64,000 nucleotides of DNA from Gemmatimonadota bacterium (lineage in GTDB: Bacteria > Latescibacterota > UBA2968), in contig PBWH01000005.1 of NCBI GenBank assembly GCA_002727195.1, positions 300,566 to 364,565 of the forward strand. Direction: 5' to 3'. Made by a program: the position numbers and the translations under genes. Below are positions 19,294 through 30,209 of this stretch, one piece after another. The notes below the pieces were generated by a model. It worked only from the letters and a program-made list of their open reading frames with translations. It made no database searches and was not told where the DNA came from. The stretch's first letter is position 1. Every line of letters starts with the position of its first letter.

Positions 19294-21972
19294 CTAACTC
19301 TTCAGAAAGTTCCTGAGCACCGTGTGCAGAATCCCACCGTTGCGGTAGTAGTCCACCTCTACCGGCGTATCGATCCTGACCGTGGCCGTAAACGTCTTCT
19401 CTCCATCGTCACCAACGGCGGTGACTGTCACATCCTGCAGGGGTTTCAGATCACCCGCCACACCCGTGATCGAGATCGTCTCCTGTCCCTTCAGTCCGAG
19501 TGAAGAGACCGAATCGCCGTCCTTGAACTGAAGCGGCAACACACCCATCCCGACCAGGTTACTCCGGTGAATCCGTTCGAAGCTCTCCGCGATCACTGCC
19601 TGGATCCCCTGCAGTGCAGGACCCTTGGCCGCCCAATCGCGTGACGACCCCGTGCCATACTCCTTCCCCGCCAGCACGACCGACGGTGTGCCCTCATCGA
19701 CATACCGCATCGCGCAATCGTAGATGCTCATCTGTTCGCCGCTCGGGACGTGAACGGTCACGCCGCCTTCGGTACCGGGCGCCATCAGGTTCCGGATCCG
19801 GATGTTGGCAAACGTACCGCGCATCATCACCTCGTGATTCCCGCGACGGGAACCATACGAGTTGAAATCCTTCGGCTCGACGCCCTTCGAGATAAGATAC
19901 TGACCGGCAGGGCTGTCCACGGCGATACTACCGGCCGGTGAGATGTGATCGGTAGTCACCGAGTCGCCCAGGACGGCCAGCACGCAAGCGCCCTCGATAT
20001 CCGTGATGTCCGAAACGTCCGGTGTCAGATCCTTGAAGAACGGCGGCTCCTGGACGTAGGTACTGTCCGTGTTCCAGCCATAGATCTCAGCATCCTGCCC
20101 GGAGATCGCGTTCCACATCTCGTTCCCGTCGAACACATTGCCATAGCGCTCCGCGAACATCTCAGGCTTGAGTGACTGCGCAACCGTATCGGCGATCTCC
20201 TGCTGGCTCGGCCAGATCTCCTTGAGGAAGACGTCATTTCCGTCGCTGTCCTGCCCGATCGGCTCCTTCACCAGATCCACATCGACGCGACCGGCCAGTG
20301 CATATGCGACGACAAGAGGCGGTGAAGCGAGATAGTTGGCCTTTACGTGCGGGTTGACCCGCCCCTCGAAGTTCCGGTTACCGGACAGCACCGAGGCTGC
20401 CACCAGATCGCCTTCATTGATCGCTTCGACAACCGGCTCGGGAAGCGGACCGCTGTTCCCGATGCAGGTCGTACACCCATATCCCACAGTGTGAAATCCA
20501 AGCGTGTCGAGATGTTCAGTGAGCCCGGCCTCGTCCAAATAGTCTGTGACCACGCGCGAGCCCGGTGCCAGACTGGTCTTCACACACGAGGCGACCTTCA
20601 GCCCTCGCTGCGCGGCCTTCTTCGCCAGCAGACCGGCGGCCACCATCACCGACGGGTTGCTCGTGTTCGTGCAACTCGTGATCGCCGCAATAACGACCGC
20701 GCCGTGGCCGATAACCGATCCACCGTTGAGCGACACGTTCACCTGCTGCGTCCGCTGAGCGGCGTTCAATCCGAAACCGCTGTTCCCCACCGGTGCCTCG
20801 AGGGCGTCCTCGAAACCGGGACGCATCTCACTCAGCGGAATCCGATCCTGTGGCCGCTTGGGCCCGGCCAGGCTCGGCTCGATCGACGACAGATCCAGCT
20901 CCAGACCATCCGTGAACTCCGGCTCCGGGCTGTCATCCGTCCGATACAGTCCCTGCTCCTTCGCGTAGCGTTCGACGAGGTCGACCTCTTCAGGCGAACG
21001 ACTCGTGCGCTCCAGGTAGCGGAGGGTCTCGTCATCGATCGGGAAGTAGCCCATCGTGGCGCCATACTCCGGCGCCATGTTCGCGATCGTCGCCCGGTCG
21101 GCGAGAGACACACCGGTCAGGCCGGATCCGTAAAACTCGACGAACTTCCCGACCACACCCTTCTCGCGGAGCATCTGCACAACGGTCAGCGCGAGATCCG
21201 TTGCCGTCGCACCCTCGGGTAGTTGTCCATCCAGCTTGAACCCGATCACCTCGGGAGTCAGCATATAAATGGGTTGGCCAAGCATCACCGCCTCAGCCTC
21301 GATACCGCCCACACCCCATCCCAGGACACCCAGCCCGTTGATCATGGTTGTATGCGAGTCGGTCCCCACGAGACTGTCCGGAAACGCGACGCCGTCCCGA
21401 TTCACGACGCCCTTAGCCAGATATTCCAGGTTCACCTGGTGCACGATTCCTGTTGCCGGGGGGACGACCCTGAAACTCTCGAACGCGTTCGATCCCCAAC
21501 GCAGGAACTCGTAGCGCTCGTTGTTCCGCTCGAACTCGATTTCCGAATTCTGCTGGAGCGCCAGTGAGGATGCGAAGCGATCGACCTGAACCGAGTGGTC
21601 GACAACCAAGTCGGCGGGAATCAGCGGTTCGATCCGGGTCGGATCGCCGCCCAGGCGATCCATCGCGCTTCTCAACGCGGCCAGATCAACCAGAGAAGGA
21701 ACGCCCGTAAAGTCCTGGAGAACGACACGGGCGGGTTTGAAGGGAAGCTCGACCTGGGCAGGCGACTTGGCGTTCCAGCCGGCAAGGCCGGTTACGTCTT
21801 CCTCGTTGACCTGATACCCGTCCAGATTCCGGAGCGCTGCTTCGAGCAGGACCTTGATGCTCATTGGCAGTCTCGTCGTATCTACGTCCAGACGGTCGAG
21901 ACGATAGATGGTGACATCCCCGCCCTTGGTCTGGAGGGTGTCTTTAGAGTTCAGTGGATTATGGTCGCTCAT
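19294..21972 (-). CDS. acnA: aconitate hydratase A
   Basis: 892 residues from the ATG at 21972, which follows GAGGCCC; the ORF-track start at 22053 adds 27 residues lacking family similarity. It isomerises citrate to isocitrate through cis-aconitate. The [4Fe-4S] cysteines appear in [13 protein letters not shown] and [61 protein letters not shown] and [15 protein letters not shown] are classical AcnA/IRP blocks. Transcribed divergently from the lysR gene at 22168, which may regulate it. Confidence 0.96.
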   Translation of the reverse strand: MSDHNPLNSKDTLQTKGGDVTIYRLDRLDVDTTRLPMSIKVLLEAALRNLDGYQVNEEDVTGLAGWNAKSPAQVELPFKPARVVLQDFTGVPSLVDLAALRSAMDRLGGDPTRIEPLIPADLVVDHSVQVDRFASSLALQQNSEIEFERNNERYEFLRWGSNAFESFRVVPPATGIVHQVNLEYLAKGVVNRDGVAFPDSLVGTDSHTTMINGLGVLGWGVGGIEAEAVMLGQPIYMLTPEVIGFKLDGQLPEGATATDLALTVVQMLREKGVVGKFVEFYGSGLTGVSLADRATIANMAPEYGATMGYFPIDDETLRYLERTSRSPEEVDLVERYAKEQGLYRTDDSPEPEFTDGLELDLSSIEPSLAGPKRPQDRIPLSEMRPGFEDALEAPVGNSGFGLNAAQRTQQVNVSLNGGSVIGHGAVVIAAITSCTNTSNPSVMVAAGLLAKKAAQRGLKVASCVKTSLAPGSRVVTDYLDEAGLTEHLDTLGFHTVGYGCTTCIGNSGPLPEPVVEAINEGDLVAASVLSGNRNFEGRVNPHVKANYLASPPLVVAYALAGRVDVDLVKEPIGQDSDGNDVFLKEIWPSQQEIADTVAQSLKPEMFAERYGNVFDGNEMWNAISGQDAEIYGWNTDSTYVQEPPFFKDLTPDVSDITDIEGACVLAVLGDSVTTDHISPAGSIAVDSPAGQYLISKGVEPKDFNSYGSRRGNHEVMMRGTFANIRIRNLMAPGTEGGVTVHVPSGEQMSIYDCAMRYVDEGTPSVVLAGKEYGTGSSRDWAAKGPALQGIQAVIAESFERIHRSNLVGMGVLPLQFKDGDSVSSLGLKGQETISITGVAGDLKPLQDVTVTAVGDDGEKTFTATVRIDTPVEVDYYRNGGILHTVLRNFLKS

Positions 21973-22167
21973 GTTTGGGCCTCGCGGGAGATGGATCGGA
22001 GGAGATCTCGATATTCGAAGATGAGACCTGCCGGCAGAACGCGAAAGCAGCATTCGTGTAACAAATGCCGGTCAGAAGTCTGGCTTGGCAACACGCCAAA
22101 TCTAGCTACATTGATAAATTATAAAAGCGAATCATTAGACTACTTTTCATTCTGATAAGGAATATAC

Positions 22168-23055
22168 ATGATCGCTAATCTCGAGACCCTCTCAGCACTT
22201 TCAGAACTTGGCACCATGACCAAGGCGGCCACCCGACTCCGTATCACTCAGTCCGCGGTCAGCAAACGGATCGCGGCGCTGGAAGCCTCGACGAGCCACC
22301 GATTGATCGAGCGTGTCGGCCGTGGCGTTCGCCTTACACCTGCCGGTGTTTCGCTCCTGGAGAAGACGGACCCCTTTATGACGGCGCTCCGTGACGCCTT
22401 GCGTGACGACCGCCCAGCAGGAAGCGAGCGATTGGAAATTGGTGTCTCGGAATCGATCCTGGCTTCGTGGGGGGCCGAAATCCTTGCGCGCGTTTGGGAA
22501 GCCAACCCTCGACTCGCTCTCGTGGTCAACGCACACCGAAGCCCCGTCGCCCTTGATCACGTACGTTCGGGAGAGTACGTCCTCGCCCTCTGTGCGGGCC
22601 TGGCTGAAGACACGCCAGAGCTCCGCTCTGAGGTGATCTACGAGGAGCCGATGGTCATCGTCCCACGCGGTCTGGGTCGGCTGAAACTGGAGAACGACGT
22701 CCAGGTCATGACGATCGAGCCGCATTCTGCGACGTGGCAGTGCATCGGTCGCCGGATTCGTGCGGCTTCCCGATCGTGGCCATTCAGGATCGAGGTCACC
22801 CAAACACTCCAGTCCTTCGCCTGTATCGCACAGATGGCAAAGTGTGGACTGGCCCACGGCCTCGTTCCTTTGGGAATCGCTCAAGCCCTGGGCATTCCCG
22901 AGAAGAACGTCCTTCCATTCCCTGAGCCGGGGCTGACGCGTCCTGTCAGCCTGGTCGGGCGCGCATCCGCCTTTGCCCGTCCCGCGGCGGAGGCCTTTCA
23001 TGAGTCTCTGATCGAAGCCGCGGAGGTGACGATCTCCAGCCGAGATCTCGACTGA
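22168..23055 (+). CDS. LysR family transcriptional regulator
   Basis: 295 residues. An N-terminal winged helix-turn-helix (about 3-62, with TKAATRLRITQSAVSKRIAALE and RGVRLTPAG) precedes a periplasmic-binding-protein-like effector domain. LysR regulators commonly control the divergent gene, here acnA, across an intergenic stretch of about 195 bases that is AT-rich. The inducer cannot be read from sequence. It is followed by gpmI after 99 bases with its own promoter-like sequence, so a shared operon is unlikely. Confidence 0.92.
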   Translation: MIANLETLSALSELGTMTKAATRLRITQSAVSKRIAALEASTSHRLIERVGRGVRLTPAGVSLLEKTDPFMTALRDALRDDRPAGSERLEIGVSESILASWGAEILARVWEANPRLALVVNAHRSPVALDHVRSGEYVLALCAGLAEDTPELRSEVIYEEPMVIVPRGLGRLKLENDVQVMTIEPHSATWQCIGRRIRAASRSWPFRIEVTQTLQSFACIAQMAKCGLAHGLVPLGIAQALGIPEKNVLPFPEPGLTRPVSLVGRASAFARPAAEAFHESLIEAAEVTISSRDLD

Positions 23056-23154
23056 CTGGCATCGAAATCGTGCGATCCGACTCGCCCCAAATCCGACAAA
23101 TGGGTATGTTGAGCCCTTCGTCGCCGGCCAACACGACCCATTGGACACCGAACC

Positions 23155-24717
23155 ATGCCTGATCGATTCACGAGCCTGATCATCCTGGACGGATGGGGGC
23201 TGAACCCGAACAAGGATCACAACGCCGTCTCCATCGCCGACACACCGACGATGGACCGAATCACGCAGGACTATCCCTCCGCGACGCTCCGCACCTCCGG
23301 ACGCAACGTGGGCCTCCCGGACCGGTTGATGGGCAACTCCGAGGTCGGTCACATGAACCTCGGGGCTGGTCGCGTGGTGACCCAGGCCATGACGCAAATC
23401 GAGGACAGCATCAACGACGGCAGCTTCCGCACCAACGATGCGCTCCTCAAAGCAGTCGACCGTCTTGTCGATTTGGACGGCAACCTGCACCTGTTCGGTC
23501 TGGTATCCAATGGAGGGGTCCACTCCTGGCCGACCCACTACCAGGGCATCTTCGAGGTCGCGAAAGCGCGCGGCGTATCACCAGACCGCGTGTTCATACA
23601 CGCCTTTCTGGACGGCCGAGACACACCCCCACAAAGTGGCATCGATCGACTCAAGGAGCTGACCGCCTTCCTCGATCAGCTGGGGACGGGCAAGATCGCC
23701 TCGATCTGCGGTCGCTACTACGCGATGGACCGAGACCAGCGATGGGAACGCACGCAGCGCGCCTACGACCTGCTGACGGAGGGCAAAGGTGAGCGCTCAG
23801 CATCTGCGCTCGAAGCGATCGAGACTTCGTATGCCGGTGGCACAACAGACGAATTCCTCGAGCCCTGTGCAATCGTAGACAACACGGGCAACCCGGTGGC
23901 CACCGTCGGTGACGGCGACTCTGTGATCTTCTTCAACTTCCGTGGCGACCGTCCACGCCAGCTGACACGAGCCTTCACGGACGACAGGTTCACCGGTTTC
24001 GAGCGAGCCGTTCGCCCTGACGTCCATTACACATCGCTCACCCGTTACGAGGAAGGTCTGCCCGTTGACGGGATCGCCTTCCCGCCTGAGGCCCTGTCGC
24101 AGGACATGCCGAGGATCTTCGGGGAGACGGCCAGCTCGGCTGGCAAGCGCCAGCTTCGGATCGCTGAGACAGAGAAATACGCGCACGTCACGTTTTTCTT
24201 CAACGGATTACGTGAGGAGCCTTATCAGGGCGAAGACCGCATCCTGGTCCCCTCACCCAAGGATGTTCCCACATACGATCACAAGCCCGAGATGAGCGCA
24301 CCCGAGATCGCGAATCGTTTGTCGGATGCCATTCGAGCGGGTGAACACGACGTCGCCATCTGCAATTTCGCCAACCCCGACATGGTCGGGCATACGGGTA
24401 TTCTGGATGCCGCCGTGCAAGCAGTGACCACCGTAGATCGATGCCTGGCGCAGGTCCTGAAAGCGGTTGGAGACGTCGGAGGGGTCGCCATTGTCACCGC
24501 CGATCACGGGAACGCGGAACAGATGATCCACTACGAGACAGCCGAACCTCACACCGCTCACACCACGAACGAAGTCCCGCTCATCCTCGTCGATCCCGAT
24601 CATCAATCCGACCTGAGAGAGGGAGGCGCTTTGTGTGACATCGCACCGACCTTGCTCGGCCTGATGGGTGTCGACCTGCCTGCTGAGATGAACGGGAGAG
24701 ACCTGCGGCTGACCTAG
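23155..24717 (+). CDS. gpmI: 2,3-bisphosphoglycerate-independent phosphoglycerate mutase
   Basis: 520 residues, typical iPGM length. It interconverts 3- and 2-phosphoglycerate in glycolysis with two metal ions and a phosphoserine intermediate. LIILDGWGLNPN near 8-19 supplies a metal aspartate. MGNSEVGHMNLGAGR near 60 contains the catalytic serine. HAFLDGRDTPP near 147, NFANPDMVGHTG near 405 and TADHGNAEQM near 452 complete the alkaline-phosphatase-like metal sites. The nearest downstream gene is sucC, 105 bases away, with a separate promoter-like motif. Confidence 0.96.
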   Translation: MPDRFTSLIILDGWGLNPNKDHNAVSIADTPTMDRITQDYPSATLRTSGRNVGLPDRLMGNSEVGHMNLGAGRVVTQAMTQIEDSINDGSFRTNDALLKAVDRLVDLDGNLHLFGLVSNGGVHSWPTHYQGIFEVAKARGVSPDRVFIHAFLDGRDTPPQSGIDRLKELTAFLDQLGTGKIASICGRYYAMDRDQRWERTQRAYDLLTEGKGERSASALEAIETSYAGGTTDEFLEPCAIVDNTGNPVATVGDGDSVIFFNFRGDRPRQLTRAFTDDRFTGFERAVRPDVHYTSLTRYEEGLPVDGIAFPPEALSQDMPRIFGETASSAGKRQLRIAETEKYAHVTFFFNGLREEPYQGEDRILVPSPKDVPTYDHKPEMSAPEIANRLSDAIRAGEHDVAICNFANPDMVGHTGILDAAVQAVTTVDRCLAQVLKAVGDVGGVAIVTADHGNAEQMIHYETAEPHTAHTTNEVPLILVDPDHQSDLREGGALCDIAPTLLGLMGVDLPAEMNGRDLRLT

Positions 24718-24822
24718 CCTCCTCGGTCGTTTTGGCCTTGGGTCCAGGGTAAACTTCCCTATCTTACGTTCTCTGAACGACAAGGGGCGCCAGATCGCCC
24801 GGCAGATTTCAAGGAGCCAGGA

Positions 24823-25986
24823 ATGAAAATCCACGAATTCCAAGCGAAAGACATACTCAAGCAATTCGGTATCCCCGTTCCACAGGGCATGGTCGCGTCG
24901 ACCTCAGCCGAGGCGAAGGCGGCCGCGGACGAGCTCGGCGGCAAGGTCGTCGTCAAGGCCCAGATCCACGCCGGTGGACGTGGCAAGGGTGGCGGCGTCA
25001 AGCTGGCCGGCAGTGCGGATGAGGCCAAGAAGCACGCTGAAGATATAATCGGGATGCAGCTGGTCACGCACCAGACCGGGCCGGAAGGACAGAAGGTCAA
25101 GCAGGTCCTGATCGAAGAGGCGACTGACATCGACCGGGAACTCTACCTGGGAATCGTCCTGGACCGTGCCACCTCGAGTCTGACCATCATGGCCTCGCAG
25201 GCCGGCGGAATGGACATCGAGCAGGTCGCCGAGGAAACGCCCGAGAAAATCCTGAAGGAAAAGATCGATCCCGGCATCGGTCTGCAGGCTTTCCAGGCGC
25301 GCCGACTCGCATTCGGCCTCGGTCTGGAGGGTGATGCGTTCAAGCAAGGCGCCGGGTTCATCGCTACACTGGCCAAGGCATTCGAGGCGACGGATTGCTC
25401 CCTCGCCGAAATCAACCCACTCGTCGTCACCGGGGACAATCAGGTCGTGGCCCTCGACGCTAAGATGAACTTCGATGACAACGCGCTCTACCTGCACAAG
25501 GACATCCAGGCCCTTCGCGACACGGATGAAGAGGATCCGCTCGAGGTCGAGGCTTCCGAGTTCGAATTGAACTACATCAAGCTCGACGGCGAAGTCGGCT
25601 GCATGGTAAATGGTGCCGGCTTGGCGATGGCCACGATAGATATCATCAAGTATGCCGGGTCGTCCCCGGCGAACTTCCTCGATGTAGGCGGTGGTACGAA
25701 CGTCGAGCGCGTCCGGAATGCCTTCCGCATCCTCATCTCGGACGAGGACGTTAAGGCGGTCTTCATCAACATCTTCGGCGGTATTGTCCGGTGCGATCGG
25801 GTCGCTCAGGGCGTCGTCGAAGCGCTCGCCACGCTCGATGTCAACGTGCCGTTGATCATTCGGCTCCAGGGCACCAACGCAGAAGAGGGGGCCAAGATCC
25901 TCGATGAATCGGACCTGGAATTCACAGTCGCCCTCGAGCTTCGGGAAGCTGCCGAAGCTATCGCTTCCACCGTCAAGGCCGCCTGA
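24823..25986 (+). CDS. sucC: succinyl-CoA synthetase subunit beta
   Basis: 387 residues, start after AAGGAGCC. It is the nucleotide-binding subunit of succinate-CoA ligase, making ATP or GTP from succinyl-CoA. The ATP-grasp region has [18 protein letters not shown] (about 45-63), and the C-terminal ligase domain has [15 protein letters not shown] and [17 protein letters not shown]. The alpha subunit gene sucD, usually next to sucC, is absent; a terminator follows directly, so the partner must be encoded elsewhere. Confidence 0.96.
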   Translation: MKIHEFQAKDILKQFGIPVPQGMVASTSAEAKAAADELGGKVVVKAQIHAGGRGKGGGVKLAGSADEAKKHAEDIIGMQLVTHQTGPEGQKVKQVLIEEATDIDRELYLGIVLDRATSSLTIMASQAGGMDIEQVAEETPEKILKEKIDPGIGLQAFQARRLAFGLGLEGDAFKQGAGFIATLAKAFEATDCSLAEINPLVVTGDNQVVALDAKMNFDDNALYLHKDIQALRDTDEEDPLEVEASEFELNYIKLDGEVGCMVNGAGLAMATIDIIKYAGSSPANFLDVGGGTNVERVRNAFRILISDEDVKAVFINIFGGIVRCDRVAQGVVEALATLDVNVPLIIRLQGTNAEEGAKILDESDLEFTVALELREAAEAIASTVKAA

Positions 25987-26009
25987 CGAAACTGACATAG
26001 ATCTGCGTA

Positions 26010-26043
26010 GCGGGACTGCCGACGGGGCAGTCCCGCTTTTCTA
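26010..26043 (+). terminator. rho-independent terminator of sucC
   Basis: Stem GCGGGACTGCC / GGCAGTCCCGC with a short GACG loop, followed by TTTTCT; 24 bases after the sucC stop. Confidence 0.88.
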
Positions 26044-26252
26044 TACCTGCACAGCAGCCATAATGGCATTCCGAGGGTGCCACATTGACTCTTATGGTTT
26101 TAGCGCCGATTTCCAATAAATCTCATAAATCATTTTAAAATATATATTTACGCCCTAATCCGGCTTCCGGAACATCACTTGCTTCACATGACTCAAGATT
26201 TACCCAATACTTCGAAATAGAACCGTAGTCACCGAGCAGAATAGGAGAACAG

Positions 26253-28175
26253 ATGAGGAAAGTCATCGGCATCGACCTGGGGACCACCAACTCGTGTGTA
26301 GCGGTTATGGAAGGTGGCGACCCGGTCGTCATCCCCAACTCCGAGGGTGGTCGTACGACACCGTCCGTCGTCGCAACGACCAAAGAAGGTGAGCGCCTGG
26401 TCGGTCAGGTCGCCAAGCGGCAGGCTGTCACGAACCCCCAGAACACGATCTTCTCAATCAAACGATTCATGGGACGACGACACGACGAGGTCTCGACCGA
26501 AATCACCGAGGTCCCGTACGAAGTGAAGTCCGGGACAGGCGGTCTCGCGTCCGTCCACGTGTCGGAGAAGGACTACACACCTCCCGAGGTCTCCGCAGTC
26601 GTGCTCCAAAAAATGAAGCAGACCGCCGAGGACTACCTGGGAGAGAAGGTGGACAAAGCCGTGATCACGGTCCCCGCCTATTTCAACGACGCGCAGCGTC
26701 AGGCCACCAAGGACGCCGGCAAGATCGCGGGCCTCGAAGTCGAGCGCATCGTGAACGAGCCGACGGCGGCCGCTCTGGCCTACGGACTCGACAAGAAGTC
26801 GGACGAGAAAATCGCGGTCTACGACCTTGGTGGTGGAACCTTCGACATCTCCATCCTCGAGCTCGGTGACGGTGTCTTCGAGGTCAAGTCGACCAACGGA
26901 GACACACACCTGGGTGGAGACGACTTCGACCAGAAGATCATCGATTGGCTGGCCGAAGAGTTCGAGTCCGAGAACGGAATGGACCTGCGCAAGGACCCGA
27001 TGGCGCTTCAGCGTTTGAAGGAGGCCGCGGAGAAGGCCAAGTGTGAGCTCTCTTCGTCGATGCAGACCGAGATCAATCTGCCGTTCATTACCGCCGACGC
27101 CTCCGGGCCGAAACATCTGAACACCTCGCTGTCTCGCTCGAAATTCGAGCAGATCACCGATGACCTGATCGAGCGCAGCAAGGCGCCCTGTATTCAGGCG
27201 ATCAAGGACGCCGGGCTCCAAGCATCGGAAATCGACGAAGTCATCCTGGTCGGCGGAAGCACACGCATCCCGCGCGTCCAGGACATGGTTCAGGATCTGT
27301 TTGGGAAAGAGCCGAACCGCGGCGTCAACCCCGACGAAGTCGTCGCCGTCGGTGCGGCGATTCAGGCGGGCGTTCTGGCTGGTGACGTCACCGACGTCCT
27401 TCTGCTCGACGTCACGCCGCTTTCGCTCGGCATCGAGACGCTGGGCGGGGTCATGACCAAGCTCATCGAGCGCAACACGACGATCCCAACGAAGAAGGCC
27501 GAGGTCTTCTCGACGGCAGCGGACAACCAAACGTCGGTGGAAATCCACGTGCTCCAGGGCGAGCGCGAAATGTCGGTCGACAACCGGACAATCGGACGCT
27601 TCCATCTAGATGGAATTCCGCCGGCCCCGCGTGGCATGCCGCAGGTCGAAGTTACATTCGACATCGACGCCAACGGCATCCTGAACGTCGCCGCGAAGGA
27701 CAAGACGACGGGCAAGGAGCAGAACATCCGAATCGAGGCGTCTTCAGGGCTTTCCGATGCCGAAATCGACCGGATGGTCGACGACGCGCAATCCAACGCG
27801 GCGGAAGACAAGGCCAAGCGGGAGAAGATCGAAGTCCACAACCAGGCGGATCAGCAGGTATATCAGGCTGAGAGGCAACTCGAGGAGTCCAAGGACAAGA
27901 TCAGCGAGGATGCCGCGAACGAGGTCCAGGCAGCGATCGATCGCGTCAAGGAGACGCTCCAGGGCGAAAACACGGACGAGATCAAGGCCGCCACGGAAGC
28001 GCTGACTCAGAGCCTGCATCAGATCGCCAGCGAGCTCTACGAACAGGCAGCTGCCGCTGAGCAGCCTCCGGGTGGCGATCCGGCCGCCGGTCAAGAGCCG
28101 AACGCCCAGGGCGAGCAGCAAACAGAAGGTGCCGTCGACGCCGATTTCGAGGTCGTCGATGAAGAGAAGAAGTAG
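26253..28175 (+). CDS. dnaK: chaperone DnaK (Hsp70)
   Basis: 640 residues. An ATP-driven cytosolic chaperone that works with DnaJ and Grp[17 protein letters not shown] at residues 5-20 and [13 protein letters not shown] near 190 form the ATPase site. [19 protein letters not shown] is the second Hsp70 signature, and [14 protein letters not shown] is the interdomain linker. The substrate domain ends in a Gln/Ala/Gly-rich tail and FEVVDEEKK. Monocistronic: no grpE or dnaJ adjoins, and a terminator follows. Upstream CTTGC...ACCCAAT (about 26178-26210) weakly resembles a heat-shock sigma promoter. Confidence 0.97.
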   Translation: MRKVIGIDLGTTNSCVAVMEGGDPVVIPNSEGGRTTPSVVATTKEGERLVGQVAKRQAVTNPQNTIFSIKRFMGRRHDEVSTEITEVPYEVKSGTGGLASVHVSEKDYTPPEVSAVVLQKMKQTAEDYLGEKVDKAVITVPAYFNDAQRQATKDAGKIAGLEVERIVNEPTAAALAYGLDKKSDEKIAVYDLGGGTFDISILELGDGVFEVKSTNGDTHLGGDDFDQKIIDWLAEEFESENGMDLRKDPMALQRLKEAAEKAKCELSSSMQTEINLPFITADASGPKHLNTSLSRSKFEQITDDLIERSKAPCIQAIKDAGLQASEIDEVILVGGSTRIPRVQDMVQDLFGKEPNRGVNPDEVVAVGAAIQAGVLAGDVTDVLLLDVTPLSLGIETLGGVMTKLIERNTTIPTKKAEVFSTAADNQTSVEIHVLQGEREMSVDNRTIGRFHLDGIPPAPRGMPQVEVTFDIDANGILNVAAKDKTTGKEQNIRIEASSGLSDAEIDRMVDDAQSNAAEDKAKREKIEVHNQADQQVYQAERQLEESKDKISEDAANEVQAAIDRVKETLQGENTDEIKAATEALTQSLHQIASELYEQAAAAEQPPGGDPAAGQEPNAQGEQQTEGAVDADFEVVDEEKK

Positions 28176-28197
28176 ACCCGAGTTCCAGTAGGACTAG

Positions 28198-28236
28198 AAA
28201 AAGGGCGGTGACTCCATCGAGTCATCGCCCTTTTTT
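28198..28236. terminator. bidirectional rho-independent terminator after dnaK
   Basis: GGGCGGTGACTC, CATC loop, GAGTCATCGCCC, followed by TTTTTT on the plus strand and preceded by AAAAA. It sits between convergent dnaK and the SH3 lipoprotein gene. Confidence 0.88.
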
Positions 28237-28308
28237 GGCCTCCTGCTCTCGCTCCCGGCTCGCCTGTCTGGCCGTAGCCTTGGCGAAAGCCGAGAGCCTG
28301 GGAAAGAG

Positions 28309-29067
28309 TCAGGTCGTCGGTTCTACGGTCACGCGTACCGCACCAAGCGCCTTGAGGAACTCGAAGGACACCACGCGTCCCTTTGCCTGAAGTTCACCGC
28401 TCCCCTCATCTCGACTCGAAATCTCCTTCAGGCGGCGCACCATCCATTCCCGGTCACGCTTCAATCCGGGAAGTGCACTCTTCACGAAGTCGAGCGCGAA
28501 CTGCGCATTCACGTTCAGATCGTCCTCGGAAAGGTTCAGCACGCTCACCATCATCATCGCGCGGTCGAGCTTGTCTTCGTCCCCCCAGAACTCCACAACC
28601 ACCTGACCTTTGCGCGTCGCCCCAATCACCCGATCAACACCCTCCAACGGCGGCAGAATCTCCGTTGGGACCTCCTCGGATAACCCCGTCAGCAGACCGT
28701 CGATCGAAAGGGTCTTTGACGTCTTCCGGACCGGTCTCGGCGTACGTCTTCGGACAGTCGTCCCTTGCTTCTTCTGCAGATCCCGATTCAGGCTCGCCCT
28801 GACATCCGGCGGGCTACCCAGGTAGTCCCCGTGAACCCACCCGGGTGCATCGTCTGGCAGCAACACGCTCAGCCACTTCCCTTCGCTCGCCACAATCCGG
28901 AGCTCCTGTCCCCGCCTAACCTGCGTCAAGATGGGATCCTTGACGGAGGGCCCTTTCCTCACGTTCAGAACGGGCGGCACGACGTATGTGGTTTCGTAGT
29001 CGGGAGCGCATCCCGCGGTCGCAAACAGTAGCGTGACAACGAGTATCCTCTCGATTCGTCTCTTCAC
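28309..29067 (-). CDS. SH3-domain lipoprotein
   Basis: 252 residues. The N-terminus MKRRIERILVVTLLFATAGC is a lipoprotein signal with lipobox ATAGC, so the product should be anchored in the envelope through Cys20. A bacterial SH3 domain spans about 28-85 (NVRKGPSV...QVRRGQELRIVASEGKWLSVLL...GWVHGDYL); such domains often bind cell-wall peptides. Residues about 100-252 form a second domain (RVIGATRKGQVVVEFWGDEDKLDRAMMMVS) that I do not recognise. Convergent with dnaK and monocistronic. Confidence 0.82.
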   Translation of the reverse strand: MKRRIERILVVTLLFATAGCAPDYETTYVVPPVLNVRKGPSVKDPILTQVRRGQELRIVASEGKWLSVLLPDDAPGWVHGDYLGSPPDVRASLNRDLQKKQGTTVRRRTPRPVRKTSKTLSIDGLLTGLSEEVPTEILPPLEGVDRVIGATRKGQVVVEFWGDEDKLDRAMMMVSVLNLSEDDLNVNAQFALDFVKSALPGLKRDREWMVRRLKEISSRDEGSGELQAKGRVVSFEFLKALGAVRVTVEPTT

Positions 29068-29343
29068 TGCATTCTCACCATTTCAAGTAGCCGGAACCAG
29101 AACATGAGCGGCGGAAAATAGCGCGGCGAACTGAGAGTGGCAACCGAAACATGGAATTTGACACGGCCGCGCTCACGCCAGATTTTTTCGTTGCTTCGGC
29201 CCTCCACTGCCTACCGTGAGTCACGCTTGAGTCACAGACAGAAATACGACGATTTATCCAGGAACATCGTGGCAGTGCTTGCACGGAACGAAGCACCCAA
29301 CGCGATGTTCACCCCGGCTGGCCAAGACCATCCTCGAGATCGT

Positions 29344-29858
29344 TCCTGTCTAGCGATTCAGCCTGGGCACCTCCGTACTCAATCGCTGGCATATCTACGA
29401 AAACGGCGAGACGGTTTTCGAGGAATACGTCAGTGGTACGCTCGCCCGTGGGTTCTCCGCGAGTGCCTAGGTGCTGGACAACGGCCAGCCCATCTACCGG
29501 AAGAGCCTCAAAGACGATCAACGGTTCGCTTTTGACGCGGAGATGATCCAGAAAGGGTAGGCGTCGGACCTGATCCTGCCCTTGAGGATCGGTGATATCA
29601 CCGTGGGGACCGCAAACTTCACCAGTCGACGGCCGGATGCCCTCCATCCCTGGCAATCAGCTCACCGAGAAGATCCGCAGGGTCGATCCTTCCATCCTCA
29701 ACATCCTCGTCTCCGGATGGGAGCGACGGACGAGTTACAAGCAACTCAGGCACTTCGACCTCCATATGCTCAAGCCGATCGAGAATCTCGAGGAGCTTCA
29801 CCAGATGATCGGTGATGCATTGCGAATCCGGGAGCGCCGACATCGTACCACGGGTTGA
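29344..29858 (+). pseudogene. GAF-domain sensor joined to response-regulator receiver remnant
   Basis: The first half reads as a GAF domain (SVLNRWHIYENGETVFEEYVSGTLA...FSASA, stop, VLDNGQPIYRKSLKDD.RFAFDAEMIQKG, stop, ASDLILPLRIGDITVGTANF) with two in-frame TAGs. It then shifts frame into the C-terminal half of a receiver domain (DGRMPSIPGNQLTEKIRRVDPSILNILVSGW...HMLKPIENLEELHQM), which keeps the receiver Lys of the KP motif. Kinase core and output domain are missing. Two signalling genes appear fused by deletion and then decayed. Confidence 0.65.
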
Positions 29859-29938
29859 ATCCGGCCGGCTTGCATCAAAATTGACTGAACCGTAAATTCC
29901 TATCTTTCCAGACTTTACACCGCAACAGGGATGGCCAC

Positions 29939-30205
29939 TTGACGTTCGATTACAGCGTGCAAAACATCATTGACGGCCAGGGGATTCCAATCGTGATCAC
30001 CGGAATGGTGATCGTCTTTTTTGCCCTGACGTTGATCAGTCTGTTTATCGCCGCCCTGCCGCGCATCCTGGAGCGGATCGCCCAGCGTTGGCCCGAACCG
30101 GAGGGGCACCACCACAGCGCTCCAGCGGCCGCCCAGGCCGGGGTCACGGACGACGTCGTCGCGGCGATTGCTGTGGCTCTTCACCGTCGACGGGCCCGAG
30201 GTTAG
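29939..30205 (+). CDS. oadG: sodium-pumping decarboxylase gamma subunit
   Basis: 88 residues from TTG at 29939, which follows AGGGATGG; no ATG is available in frame. One transmembrane helix (about 17-42, IPIVITGMVIVFFALTLISLFIAALP) is followed by a short charged, His-containing tail. OadG binds the complex together and aids zinc binding in Na+-translocating oxaloacetate or related decarboxylases. It is first in oadG-oadB-oadA, and the oadB start lies only 5 bases beyond its stop. Confidence 0.85.
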   Translation: MTFDYSVQNIIDGQGIPIVITGMVIVFFALTLISLFIAALPRILERIAQRWPEPEGHHHSAPAAAQAGVTDDVVAAIAVALHRRRARG

Positions 30206-30209
30206 CAAA

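Noticed and set aside
22201-23538. 445-codon minus-strand ORF
   Set aside because: Shadow across lysR and gpmI, both of which have full family signatures on the plus strand.
24904-25998. 364-codon minus-strand ORF
   Set aside because: Antisense shadow of sucC; low-complexity Asp/Leu pattern typical of reversed GC-rich genes.
26454-27605. 383-codon ORF on the minus strand
   Set aside because: It is antisense to dnaK and shows only the composition expected from GC-rich codon bias; no domain or ribosome site.
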